DNA of 64,000 nt from Ctena decussata (taxonomy: Eukaryota > Mollusca > Bivalvia > Lucinida > Lucinidae), in NCBI GenBank assembly GCA_963989385.1, contig OZ022499.1, positions 103,276,786 to 103,340,785 of the forward strand, written 5' to 3'. Below, one piece after another: positions 1 to 10,005 of the stretch. Numbering within the stretch: position 1 is the stretch's first letter; every line of letters starts with the position of its first letter. The notes beneath the pieces are model-generated. The model worked only from the letters and a program-made list of their open reading frames with translations, did not search any database and was not told the origin of the DNA. The position numbers were made by a program, and so were the translations under genes.

Positions 1-213
1 AGAGAATGGTTCGAACAAGTCGGAAGTTCATTTTGCTCGGCAATATTTCTTCCGATGAACAGTACCTTGCCAAAGGTTTGTCAACTTTTCTAAAATCCAA
101 TTGAGTCGTGTGTATTTGTTAGTAGGCATGAAAATTAACTGCGTTTGTTTTCTTCTGCAGATCGTAATAAATATATACTGCAGATCGTTGTAAATATATA
201 CTGTTAAAAAAGA

Positions 214-382
214 TAAAGGTCTCCCATAGCCTAATAACCGTTTGGGCAGTGGGGGTTAGAGACCCACTGTATCTTGGGCAGAGCTGATGAAAGGCGGAGC
301 CTATCTCTCTCCTTTCGCTGTCTTATCCTTCGAAAAGGTACCCATTTACTGCTGGGTTGACAGAGATAGTTTTCCAGTCGTC
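214..382 (-). mobile_element. SINE family 3, 5'-truncated copy
   Basis: On the minus strand this reads as the 3' two-thirds of the tRNA-related repeat seen complete at 39370-39652. It has the same block with the 'CAGCAGTAAATGGGTACC' segment, the 'GACTCCGCCTTTCAT'-like segment, and a tail ending in CCTTT. The tRNA-like head is missing, as expected from incomplete reverse transcription. It encodes no protein. Assignment rests on alignment with the 895 and 39370 copies. Confidence 0.75.
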
Positions 383-894
383 TATAGAGAAAAGTAAAAA
401 GATGGGCAATGATCAGGAATTAATACAATCAAATCCCGCACGCCGCTCTCAAAGCCAATAGGGAAAGAAGCACATACACACAGAAAGTGACACAAATTTA
501 CGAAAGACACGCACAGTCAACAGAATGAGCAGCTCTTTCCCAAACAGATGGTTATTCAGCTACCCCAATAACAGCATCAACATCTATTTTTACTTATTTT
601 TTATTTTAATTACAAAACAAAACAAAACAGAAGGCAGATTTGGCAGCAATACGGGTAACCAAACCGCCAGAGACCATAGACAAGCGGACACAGCACAATG
701 TAACATCAAAGAACCGCAACAGAAGTACCGCCTTGGAACGGTCAGCAAAGACTACTGGGGGGCTTAAACATGTTTTACTGGGCCCAAACGTCACCTTCTG
801 CTTCTGCAGTGGTTTGAAACATTAAGTTAGCCGTTTGGTCCGCATGAAGATTTCTAAATTCATCAATGAATCATCACCGGGAACAAACCGGAGA
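383..894. other. Unassigned sequence
   Basis: No recognisable gene or repeat. The short open frames here overlap on both strands and have no protein-like composition. Confidence 0.5.
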
Positions 895-1017
895 GGCGCC
901 GTAGTCGAGTGGTTAGAATGGTTATTGTGCAGAAAGTCACCGGAAGATCGTGAGTTCGCGGCTCACCGTCGCCATCCGACGACTGGAAAACTCTCTCTGT
1001 CAGAAAGAAATGGGCAA
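895..1017 (+). mobile_element. SINE family 3, head fragment
   Basis: It begins GGCGCCGTAGTCGAGTGGTT, a tRNA Leu/Ser-like start with an A-box, and follows the 39370 copy as far as the 'CTCTCTCTGTCA' block. There it stops and sequence of the neighbouring array element takes over. It is a head-only fragment, the complement of the head-less copy at 214-382. Confidence 0.75.
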
Positions 1018-1024
1018 AATACAA

Positions 1025-1689
1025 ACAAGAGGACCATTGGTCCTGTAGCTCACCTGAGTCCATTCAGTCCCAGTACTCTAGGGTAAGTTACTCTAAGGCA
1101 AATTGAACACATAGGTGGTGTTGACCCTCAGGGTGGAGTGAGTGAACTCGGGTTTAACGTCCCACCAACAACGAGGTCATATGGAGACAGGACCTCGGTT
1201 TAAAGTCTCATCCGAAAGACCGGAGAAGCGGGGGATCAATCTTGCGACCTATGGATGGGTAGTCCGGAGTGTTATCCACTTCACTACAGCCGCTCCTCCC
1301 TCAGGGTGGAAAATGAAACAGACAAGAAAAATCCAACCTGGCCCAAATTCGAACTGGTCCGATATTTTATGGCTGTCCTAGATACCTGCAAGTTTGAAGA
1401 AGTTGCGGTCAAAACTAAAGGTGCTATGGCCTGGACAACATTTTCCCCATTATAAGTCTAGGGGACCTTTTTGTTGCCACGGTAACCAGTTTTAAACCAA
1501 TCTGTCCAAACCTATATGAAATTAACCCCATACCCCAACAATGCTACATATAAAATTTGATCAAGAATGGCCAGCTAGTTAAGCAAATATTAATGCTTAA
1601 AAGTGTGGACCTATGACATACGACGGACGACAGACCAAGGCAATACTAAAAGCTCACCTTGTGAGCCTTTGGCTCCGGTGAGCTAAAAA
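1025..1689 (-). mobile_element. Short pearl/HINE-like element, interrupted by a SINE
   Basis: One end is the hairpin AACAAGAGGACCATTGGTCC followed by a GCTCACCTG block. The other is a GGTGAGCTAAAAA end preceded by an inverted GCTCACC/GGTGAGC pair and a CGACGGACGACAG tract. These are the two ends that recur on the larger array elements (33459-36385, 56641-59030). The inner sequence matches the last unit of the array at 2769-3590. A family-2 SINE at 1138-1297 splits it. It is non-coding; the class is inferred from end structure and the microsatellite-like tract. Confidence 0.65.
1138..1297 (-). mobile_element. SINE family 2 copy with 13-bp target duplication
   Basis: Read on the minus strand it has a tRNA-like head starting GGAGCGGCTGTAGTG, a 'CCTCGTTG' block and a (TCAC)n tail. 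It is flanked by exact direct repeats CCCTCAGGGTGGA at 1125-1137 and 1298-1310, which define LINE-mediated insertion into the surrounding HINE-like element. Related copies lie at 6766 and 41656. Confidence 0.9.
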
Positions 1690-2760
1690 TAGCAACTGTG
1701 ACCTTGACCTTAGAATGCTGAAATGCAAACTTGTTCAAGATATTGTCATACTAAACAGTTGTGTGAAGTTAAATGAAAATCGGTCCATAAATGAAGGCGC
1801 TAAAGCGATGACAAAGTGTTTCTAAAAATAGCCACTGTGACCTTGACCTTGACCCCAGATGATGAAACGCAAACTTGTCAAAGATATTGCCATACTTATC
1901 ACTTGTGTGAAGTTAAATCGAAATTGGTCCATAAATGAAAGCGCTAGAGCAATAACAAAGTTTTTCTATAAATAGCCACTGTGACCTTGACTTTGACCTT
2001 AGGACGCTGAAACGCAAGCTTGTTCAAGATATTGGCATGCAAAACATTTGTGTGAAGTTTAAATCATAATCGGTCCATAAATGAAGGCGCTAGAGGGATG
2101 AAAAGGTTTATCTAAAAATAGCCAAAGTACCCTTGATCTTGACCCAAGAATGCAGAAATGCGAACTTGTCCAAGATACTGTCATACTAACATTTGTGTGA
2201 TATCAAATTGAATTCGATCCACAAATTGAAGGCGCTAGAGCAATGACAAAGTTTTTCTAAAAATAGCCAATGTGTCCTTGACCTCAGAATGCTGAAACAT
2301 GTTCTTGTCCAAGATTTTGTCATACTTATCACTTGTGTGAAGTACAATCAAAATCATTCCATAAATGAAGGCACTAGAATGATGACAAAGTTTTTCTAAA
2401 AAAGCCACTGTGACCTTGACAGTGATCTTAGGATGCTGAAATGCGAACTTATTCAAGATATTGTCATACTAAACATTTGTGTGAAGTTTTAATCAAAATC
2501 GGTCCATAAATGAAGGCGCTAGAGCGATGACAACGTTTTTCTAAAAATAGCCACTGTGACCTTGACCTTGACCTCAGAATGCTGAAACGCAAACTTGTCC
2601 AAGATATTGTCATACCAATCACTTGTGTGAAATTAAACTGAATTTGGTCCACAAATCAAGGTGCTAGAGCCATGACAAAATTTTTCTAAAATTAGCCACT
2701 GTGACCTTGACCTTGATGCCAGAATGCTGAAATGCGAACTTGTCCAACATATTGCCCACA
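1690..2760. repeat. Tandem array, about 143-bp unit, about 7.5 copies
   Basis: Units start with a 'CTAAAAATAGCCACTGTGAC' block at about 1682, 1825, 1966, 2110, 2257, 2395, 2543 and 2686. Each then carries 'CTTGACC', 'AATGCTGAAA', 'CAAGATATTGTCATAC' and 'ATAAATGAAGGCGCTAGAGC' segments. It is diverged and without an open frame across units. It abuts a second, different array, so both probably belong to one composite HINE-like element. Confidence 0.85.
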
Positions 2761-2768
2761 TTCGAAAA

Positions 2769-3817
2769 GGTACGAGATGTTCTGGCCATCCTGGATTCCT
2801 GCAAGTTTCACAGAGCTGCGATCAAAAATGAAGGAGCTACAGCTTGGACAACATTTTCCCCATTTAAGTCTATGGGAAAATATTTTATCGTTCAAGGGCA
2901 AGTAACTATGAGAAGAATGATCCAACCTGGCCCAAGTTCAAACTGGTCCAAGCTGTTTTGACTGTCCTGGATACCTGCATGTTACAATAAGTTGCCACCA
3001 ACAATGAAGAACCTAGGGCCCGGATAACATTTCCCCATTATAAGTCTATGAGAAAACATTTTATCGCTCAAGGGCAAGTAACTCTGAGAAAGATGATCCA
3101 ACCTGGCCCAAATTCGAACTGGTTCGAGATGTTTTGGCTGTCCTGGACACCTGCAAGTTAATAGAAGCTGCGATTAAAAATGAAGAAGCTAGGGCCCGGA
3201 CAACATCTCCTCATTATAAGTCTATAGGAAATTATTTCATCGCTCAAGGGCAAATAACTCTGAGAAGAATAATCCAACCTAGCCCAAATTTGAACTGGTT
3301 CGAGATGTTTTGGCTGTCCTGGATACCTGCAAGTTACAAGAAGTTGCGATCAAAAATGATGAAGCTAGGGCCCGGACAACATTTTCTCCATTGTAAGTCT
3401 ATGGGAAAATATTTTATCCCTCAAGGGCAAGTAACTCTGAAAAGAATGATCCAACCTGGCCCAAATTCGAACTGGTCCGAGATGTTTTGGCTGTCCTGGA
3501 TACCTGCAAGTTACAAGAAGCTGCAATTAAAAATGAAGAACCTAGGGCCCGGACAACATTTTCTCCATTATAAGTCTATGGGACCTTTTTGTTGCCATGG
3601 TAACCAGAGTTTTAAACCAATCTGTCCCAAAACTATATGCAATAAATCCCCTACCCCAACAATGCTACACATAAAATTTGATCAAGATTGGTCGGCTACT
3701 TTAGCAGATATTAATGTTTAAAAGTGTGGACGTACGACGTACGACGGACGCCGGACGACGGACCAAGCCTATAATATAAGCTCACCTTGTGAGCCTTCGG
3801 CTCAGGTGAGCTAAAAA
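2769..3817 (-). mobile_element. HINE-like element end with about 177-bp tandem array
   Basis: About 4.7 units of a repeat containing 'GAGATGTTTTGGCTGTCCTG' recur near 2772, 2950, 3127, 3304 and 3479. They are followed by a unique tail, a GACGGACGCCGGACGACGG tract at about 3736-3764, and a terminal hairpin GCTCACCTTGTGAGCCTTCG / GGTGAGCTAAAAA. The long open frame at 3134-3721 is the repeat translated three times over, not a gene. Confidence 0.8.
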
Positions 3818-4033
3818 GGTAATCATTAACGCAGAGTCTAAGAATCGAAACCGAAAAATCGATATAAACAGAGACAGTAGCCATTAAAATAATATAATCA
3901 GTATTTTCGTTTATTTCATAAATTTTCTAGAACAGACCATAAATGTATTACCTGTACTATAGATATGTCGGAAAACGCTCCTATGAATCATTGTTTTTCC
4001 CATTCAAAGCAACGTCGTAATCGGAACAACGGG

Positions 4034-4075
4034 AGTGTGTGTGTGTGTGTTGGGGGGGGGGGGGGGGGGGGGGGG
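4034..4075 (+). repeat. (GT)n followed by a 24-bp G run
   Basis: A GT dinucleotide run passes directly into an uninterrupted G homopolymer. The exact length is likely unstable and may be poorly resolved in an assembly. Confidence 0.95.
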
Positions 4076-4178
4076 TTACATATAGTTAAAATATTGACTT
4101 AGCGCAACCTTATTGTTATTTATCGTCGAAACCTCAATATTATTTTCATCATTTCGAAACTTACCTGTTAACACATTT

Positions 4179-4300
4179 GAGCCGCGACACGACAAAACCA
4201 ACCCAGCGAAGTCTCAGAGGAGTCTGGGTATCCACCCAGTCCGATCAAAATCTTCCCTGTCGGAATGGAGGTAGCCTCATAGCTACCCTTTAAGCGCACA
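4179..4300 (+). mobile_element. MITE-A, half copy
   Basis: Starts GAGCCGCGACACGACAAAAC and follows the left half of MITE-A (complete copies at 5676 and 29136) to the 'GGAGGTAGC...CTTTAAGCG' centre, then ends. It lacks the right inverted arm. Confidence 0.8.
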
Positions 4301-4375
4301 TTTACTTCAACGTATCAAAATTTCAGAAACATATTTTCGGACACATCTTTACTCTTTATTCATTTTTTTATGTGA

Positions 4376-4415
4376 AAAAACAACAAAAAAAAAAAAAACA
4401 AAAAAAAAAAAAACA
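4376..4415 (+). repeat. A-rich low-complexity tract
   Basis: Three blocks of A separated by single C residues. The minus-strand frame through it is poly-phenylalanine and is not a gene. Confidence 0.9.
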
Positions 4416-4916
4416 ATATTCAATAGCAAATGAAACATTTGCGTCAATCAACACGTAATTCTGTAAGATTTGCGAGAAGTAAAAACTTATCTGTGAAGGC
4501 CTCTTGACGGCGTACACTTTGGTATGAAATTGGTACCTTAACAGAAAGCAAACTAGGAACTCACAAAAATGTCTCCGCGGTAAACATGTAGTGGACTCAT
4601 ACCGCTGAGACAACTGAATGCAGTGTTTCTTTTCAAAGAGATGTGCAAAGAAATGAACCACTTCGTGGTAAAACAGTCTTAAGATATAGATTGAACTAAT
4701 ACGGCCCTCGATATGGTCAAAGATCCATCAGAATGGTGCATGCCCCGACTAAACTGAACATATTTATATATTTTATCCAGACGTAAACTGTTTGTTCAGT
4801 TTACAAAACAGCCATTGTAAACTTACAGTGTTAATACATGTTTTTTTTTACTTGTAATTTTATGACAATCTTTCTCAAGTTATCTTGTATCCATCATTGT
4901 TTCATGTTTATCATTA

Positions 4917-5129
4917 GGGTAAAGTCGGGTAAACTCGCATAGCGGGTAAATTCGGACAGTGACATTGTTTCCTTTATATGTTAGTTGTTTTGAATTAAAA
5001 CAAAATTAACTGGGTAAACAGTGAACATCCTGATGAAACGGCTCATTATGAGCCGTCTCATCTGGATTTTCACTGTTTGCAATGGTATGTCCGAATTTAC
5101 CCGGTGTCCGAAGTTACCCGACTTTACCC
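4917..5129. mobile_element. Palindromic MITE with TA target duplication (Tc1/mariner type)
   Basis: Terminal inverted repeats begin GGGTAAAGTCGGGTAAAC and pair with GTTACCCGACTTTACCC at the other end. The match continues about 43 bp inward, and the centre (GATGAAACGGCTCATTATG) is itself a hairpin. TA dinucleotides at 4915-4916 and 5130-5131 flank the element. No open frame spans it. The TA site points to Tc1/mariner transposition by inference. Confidence 0.85.
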
Positions 5130-5396
5130 TACTTTTCAAGCATTATGTTTTTTTTTTTTTTTCAAATATGTAGAACCATTGTTAACCAGTTTTATCAGTC
5201 GATTTCAGGCGTTGAATGGAATAAGAACTGCCTATAGTAAAAATTCTAGATATTGGGTCAGATGTGTCTGAGCAAACAGTGCAGACCCAGATCAGACTGG
5301 AGATCAGGGTCTCTACTGTTTTCCGTGCAGAACCAAATCAAGCTGAGCAGGATCGCTACTAATTGTCATTCCACCTCCTTCTTTTAGACGCTTAAC

Positions 5397-5600
5397 CGGT
5401 TTATAAAACCACTTAAGTCGTTGCTATGCTGTTGCTAAGGCATAATTTCTATAAGAGATTTCCTACAACTATGAAATTTGCTCTGGAGGAACAGTCTGAT
5501 TCCTCCAGAGCAAATTTCATGGTTGTAGGGAATCTCCTTCAAAGTTATTTAGCCTTAGCAACAGCATATCAACCACTTGTTGTTTTATAAGTACGGCCCC
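5397..5600. mobile_element. MITE-B foldback, copy 1
   Basis: The arms contain CTTAAGTCGTTGCTATGCTG and its inverted partner CAGCATATCAACCACTTG around the centre GCTCTGGAGGAACAGTCTG. It ends ATAAGTACGGCCCC. The left terminus is worn compared with the second copy at 38673-38875. Confidence 0.85.
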
Positions 5601-5675
5601 AGTTCAAGTTTACGACAGTTGAGGTTGTTGTTGAAGGTGTCCCAGTTTATAGATTTTTCCGGTACATTTTGAAAT

Positions 5676-5909
5676 GAGCCGCGACACGAGAAAACCAACA
5701 ACGTGGTTGTGCGCCCAGCGCAGACTCAGATCATCCTGGGCATCCGCCCAGTTTGATCAGACTCTTCGCGAAGCGCTAAAATGATAGCATAGGGTCTAAG
5801 CTACCTTCATGCGGACAGCGAACTCTGATCAGACGGCGCGGATGCCCAGTTTGATCTGAGTCTGCGCTGGGCGCACAACCACATTGTTGGTTTTCTCGTG
5901 TCGCGGCTC
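5676..5909. mobile_element. MITE-A complete copy, AAAT target duplication
   Basis: A 234-bp near-palindrome from GAGCCGCGACACGAG to CTCGTGTCGCGGCTC. Internal paired blocks include TGTGCGCCCAGCGCAGACTC and its complement. It is flanked by AAAT at 5672-5675 and 5910-5913. It is non-coding and would need a transposase in trans. Confidence 0.9.
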
Positions 5910-6150
5910 AAATAGTATAAACGCCTTGAAGACAAAGATGATCCGAATTTAGAAACTCGCGAGTATTTTAGCTATTGAGAAAATTAATTTCATTATTTTT
6001 TGTATTTCTTGTTATTTCATATTTCTTTCTTTAAAAGTTTTGTTGGAAAGGTCTTGACTTGCATATGCTCAAATATGGCATGATATTCTGCGCTTCAGGT
6101 AATCTTACGTCCTTTATTTATACATTCTGACGTAACAACTGGTGAAGATA

Positions 6151-6201
6151 GAGCCTTCCAATATATAGGAAATGAAGAGCCTTCCAATACATAGGAAATG
6201 A
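6151..6201 (+). repeat. Two-copy tandem duplication of about 26 bp
   Basis: The segment GAGCCTTCCAATATATAGGA is immediately repeated as GAGCCTTCCAATACATAGGA. It lies directly 5' of the SINE at 6211. Confidence 0.85.
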
Positions 6202-6210
6202 AATAAAGCA

Positions 6211-6485
6211 GGCCGAGCCGCGTAGCGCAATCGGTAGGGCACCTGACTCATAAGTCAGGGGTCCTGGGTTCGAAACCCGGTCTGGCCACATACTTTCGTT
6301 TCTCCTTCCGCTGATTCAAGAAGGGCAGTTGTCAGTTACTGGCGAAAGTATGTGCACTTAGTACTGGTTAACCGCTTAGGAGGTCTAAGCCTGCCCAGGA
6401 ATAGTGCGGTTAGGTTAACTGACCGTCCCGACATGACCATAGTTGTTTACCGTTGACGTTAAGCATCAAATCAATCAATCAATCA
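6211..6485 (+). mobile_element. SINE family 1, full-length, Met-like anticodon region
   Basis: A tRNA-derived head spans about 6214-6290 with A-box TAGCGCAATCGGTAGGGC, anticodon arm CTGACTCATAAGTCAG (CAT), B-box GGGTTCGAAACCC and an encoded CCACA. It is followed by a 200-bp body and a (ATCA)n tail. Exact 13-bp target duplications ATGAAATAAAGCA lie at 6198-6210 and 6486-6498. The anticodon loop is one base short or bulged, so this is a retroposon and not a working tRNA gene. Confidence 0.93.
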
Positions 6486-6765
6486 ATGAAATAAAGCATA
6501 GCAACCTATTCTCTTCCCCAAACGGGGTGATGGCGTTACTTATACAAGACTTCATGAACATAAACAGGACAAAACTTGAGTGTCCCTAATACGACACGCC
6601 ATGAGGCCAAATTGCATCAATCCTTCTTTCATTCATTTCATGTTTGCAAGAAAATTTATCTGTCTAGCCCTTTTATGCTCAGTCGACATTTCTATTCTCA
6701 GCAAATAGATGCGTCTATTAAAGGGGCGTCTGGTTCTGTTTTTGAACATTTTTTTCCTATTTTAA

Positions 6766-6930
6766 GGAGCGGCTGTAGTGTAGTGGATAACACTCCGGAC
6801 TACCAATCCAGGGTCGCAAGATCAGTCCCCCGCTTCTCCAGTCTTTCGGATTAGACTTTAAACTGAGGTTCCGTCTCCATATGACCTCGTTGTTAGTGGG
6901 ACATTAAACCCGAGTTCACTCATCACTCAC
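6766..6930 (+). mobile_element. SINE family 2, plus-strand copy
   Basis: The head GGAGCGGCTGTAGTGTAGTG has a loop CTACCAA in the anticodon position and a degenerate B-box (GGGTCGCAAGATC). A 'TATGACCTCGTTG' block follows and the tail is short and TCAC-rich. It aligns with copies at 1138 and 41656. Confidence 0.85.
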
Positions 6931-6995
6931 GTTTCTTACCCAAATAGTGTCGACTTTGATCTTGGTTTGCACTATTTACAAGAATCTGTACCAAA

Positions 6996-7177
6996 GTCAT
7001 TAGAATGCATTAAATAGAGGATCTTACATGAGTGCTCATGTATTATTAAATTTATTAAACGAGTTGGGGAAAAGATAAGATGCGAGGCTCTGCCGAGCAT
7101 CTTATCGTTTTCACCAACGAGAATAATAAATTCAATAATACAGGAGCACGAATGCAAGATTCTATTTATCATATGAC
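6996..7177. mobile_element. Foldback element (unnamed)
   Basis: Two arms pair along their length: GTATTATTAAATTTATTAAA with AATAATAAATTCAATAATAC, and GATAAGATGCGAGGCTC with CGAGCATCTTATCG at the centre. Outer arms contain TCATTAGAATGCATTAAATAG and TCTATTTATCATATGAC. No clear target duplication. Confidence 0.7.
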
Positions 7178-7627
7178 ACTAAAATCGCATTTTATTAGCA
7201 AATTTGGCACTAAAATGTCACGATTTCGCCATTAGAAAACCCGACGTTTTATGGACGTCGACGCATAACGTTACGACGTAATTTGCATATTTAATCCACT
7301 AGTGGATTATCGTTTTTAATGCATGGCTTTATTACACTCTCAGATGCGACGTCATATGATAAAGAAGATTTCAGTATCTTTTTTACAAAAGATCTAGATC
7401 TAGTAGAAAATTGTGGATCTCTATGTTCGTCACAGGTTCAACTAAATCAAATTCGAGAAATCCTGGAAGTAAAAAGCATGTAGTTTTAACGTCTAATGGA
7501 GTTTTAGATTTCCAAGCAATCAAATTTCCACAAAATAAGAAAATGTGGACTAACTGAATATTCAAGATACGAGCTACTCGATAATCATCATACCTAGCCG
7601 CATTGCAGTTCACCTCTGACAAATAAT

Positions 7628-7851
7628 GGGCCGCGACACGAGAAAACCATCAAAGTGGCATGTGCGCCCACCCAAGACTCAGATCAGACTGGGCAAATAG
7701 AGTCTTCCCTATCCTCATAAAGCTAGCTTAGACCCTTAACTACATTTTAAATGCAAGCGAAGACTCTTATCAGACTGGGAAGATGCCTAGGTTGATCTAG
7801 GTCTTCGCCGGGCGCACATGCCGTATTGTTGGTTTTGTCGTGTCGCGGCTC
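7628..7851. mobile_element. MITE-A, diverged copy
   Basis: Runs from GGGCCGCGACACGAGAAAAC to GTTTTGTCGTGTCGCGGCTC. The internal pairs are weaker than in the 5676 copy and the 'CAGACTGGGC' blocks are altered, so it is older. Confidence 0.85.
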
Positions 7852-8277
7852 GTATATTCTTGCATTATTTTCATCATTATTACTGTTGCAGTTTGTTTTG
7901 TATTTTTGTACCTTCTAGAATATAATGGTATTTATTCCTGATTTCCAAAGGCGTTGCTATGGAGGCAAAAATAGGTGTCATACTATGAAACCGTGGTTAT
8001 GTCCGCTTTGTTTTGACACATATTATCAGTTTGGTGATTTATTTTATGTTTATTTAATTAATTGTGTGACAGCAATTTTTTCGAAAGTAAATTATGTAAG
8101 AGTAGGCCCTTGTATGAACTACATGTACCCAAGGAGCAAATACGGGAATAAATTAAGCAATTGACCAACGCTATCTCTAAAAACGATATCTCAAAGTACT
8201 CTCATATATCAAGGAAAATAGTTCGGACTCATTTACTATTTTTCTGTTGTATCAGTACTTTGAGATGTACTTGGATT

Positions 8278-8992
8278 TCGAGATACCCAGAGCGGATGGA
8301 GTAATATCACAGTATCCGAAAGCACTGTACCATCTCTTCCGGTTTTCATAGCGTGGAATCGAGAGTACAAAATTTGCTTATAACCAGTAGTCGGAAATCA
8401 TTATGTTTTGAGATTTTATCCGGAATCTGATGCGTCATTTATAGTTATTCAGCTTCGAAAATGTAAAGAGGTAAGTTTAATATAATTTGCTCTTCGGTCT
8501 TTTACCTTATTGCCCTGTACATGAAAACGTCATGGCCGTCACAGAAATTTTATTCCGAACAGCTAATTTAACACGAGTTTGTGTCGTGCAAAACCTAGCT
8601 ATCGTCCTACTATCAAAACTAACAAACTGTAGATTGATAACGCCTTCCGTTTATTTTAAAGATTTTTATAAAACATGTAAGAAAAGGCTCGAAGTGGTTT
8701 TAGAATCATGCCAAGGGCGATTAGAATACTGTACTCATTTCTATCCACCCATACACGACATTGTGCAGGGCAACAAAGTAAAAGACCGAAGAGCAAATTA
8801 CATTAAACTTACCTCTTTACATTTTCGAAGCTGAATGACTATAAATGACGCGGCAGATTCCGGATAAAAACTCTAAACATAATGATTTCCGAATACTAGT
8901 TATAAGCGAATGTTTGTACTCTCGATTCGACGCTATGAAAACCGGAAGAGATGGTACAGTGCGTTCGAAAACTGTGAATATGCGCTATCTCA
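8278..8992. mobile_element. Foldback element with about 250-bp inverted arms
   Basis: The arms pair from TCGAGATA.../...TATCTCA at the edges through GCACTGTACCATCTCTTCC / GGAAGAGATGGTACAGTGC to TTTGCTCTTCGGTCTTTTAC / AAAAGACCGAAGAGCAAATT, leaving about 230 bp of unpaired interior. The 115-codon frame at 8487-8834 crosses arm, interior and arm and shows no family resemblance. I treat it as incidental. Confidence 0.8.
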
Positions 8993-9174
8993 AAGTTCGA
9001 ATTTTAAATAAATAAGGTAACTGCAGTTTATTGAATAGTGTCATTGAACAGTTCGGATGATCACGTGTTTTTTGCGTCCTTCTTACATCAGTTTTGAATG
9101 AGCTGACTACGGAAATTCTGCAAGGTTTACTAAATAATTTCGATGTTTTTACATGCATTATCTTGAAATGAAGA

Positions 9175-9176
<2 letters not shown>

Positions 9177-9230
<54 letters not shown>
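9177..9230 (+). repeat. (AG)n microsatellite
   Basis: About 26 uninterrupted AG units followed by a short AAAGAAAGAG tail. The Ser-Leu repeat frame on the minus strand derives from it. Confidence 0.98.
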
Positions 9231-9234
<4 letters not shown>

Positions 9235-10005
9235 AAAGAGTAACAGTGAATATTTTCAGATATTCTTGATTTCATCGTGATTTTATAAGTTTTATATTTA
9301 ATTGTCCCTCGGTATCCGAAACTGACAGTAAGCGTTAGTGTTTTCTCGTATATCTCCGTGAATGTTGTGGCTTCGAAAGTGGAGAGGGTACATGTATGTA
9401 TCATATGAAATTTTTAACCATTCTGTAAAAACTAAATATCAGTTTGAAGAGTACGAGAACGCGTTCTCTGCGTTTTTTTTCATAAGAATTGTCTTGATAA
9501 AAGTAACCACAAAGCAGGTCTTTTTACCGAGATTTGCGGTATTTCCTGTGACATAAAACACGATGTGAACATACACCCTGAAGAATGCCATCGGGAGGTA
9601 ATTTAAGGTATAAAGGAACACTTTCTGGTGCGGCATCTCTGTAGTATTCATTTTGCCTCCATTCTTAAACAGGGCTCGAATGAAGCGACCTTGATTCTGT
9701 GATTTTGTAACTCAGTGTGTGTTCAAAAAATGTGCAGTGTGACTCCACAGATGAAAATGTACCTCAGCATTTGACAGGCACCTCAAAATGGCAGTTTGCT
9801 ATCTAATTAGATAATTCTTAACATTTTATTTGTTTTCACATTAGTTTCATTTAAACATAGACTGCTCATGTGTGTATGATTTGTTCAAATTCTATCTTTC
9901 ACAGAATTCGCAATTATTAAACTACTAATTTATTTTACAAGTTGTTATTCTCTTATATCCCCAAATACTCTGCTCGTTTTCCATATAAACGAGTATACCT
10001 ACATA
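9231..10005. other. Unassigned AT-rich sequence
   Basis: No repeat family or coding signal recognised up to the array element that starts at 10006. Confidence 0.45.

Noticed and set aside
1..30. Edge of another copy of the 44943 LINE (AGAGAATGGTTCGAACAA)
   Set aside because: Only about 25 bp of imperfect similarity at the window edge, too short to call.
3134..3721. 195-codon open frame
   Set aside because: It is three successive 177-bp array units translated in one frame. The peptide repeats with the DNA unit and matches no protein type.
6214..6290. tRNA-Met gene
   Set aside because: It is the head of a SINE with a body, tail and 13-bp target duplications. The anticodon loop is irregular.
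8487..8834. 115-codon frame inside a foldback element
   Set aside because: It uses both inverted arms and the unpaired core, with no recognisable domain.
8985..9404. 139-codon minus-strand frame
   Set aside because: It crosses the (AG)n microsatellite and is Ser-Leu repeat in the middle.
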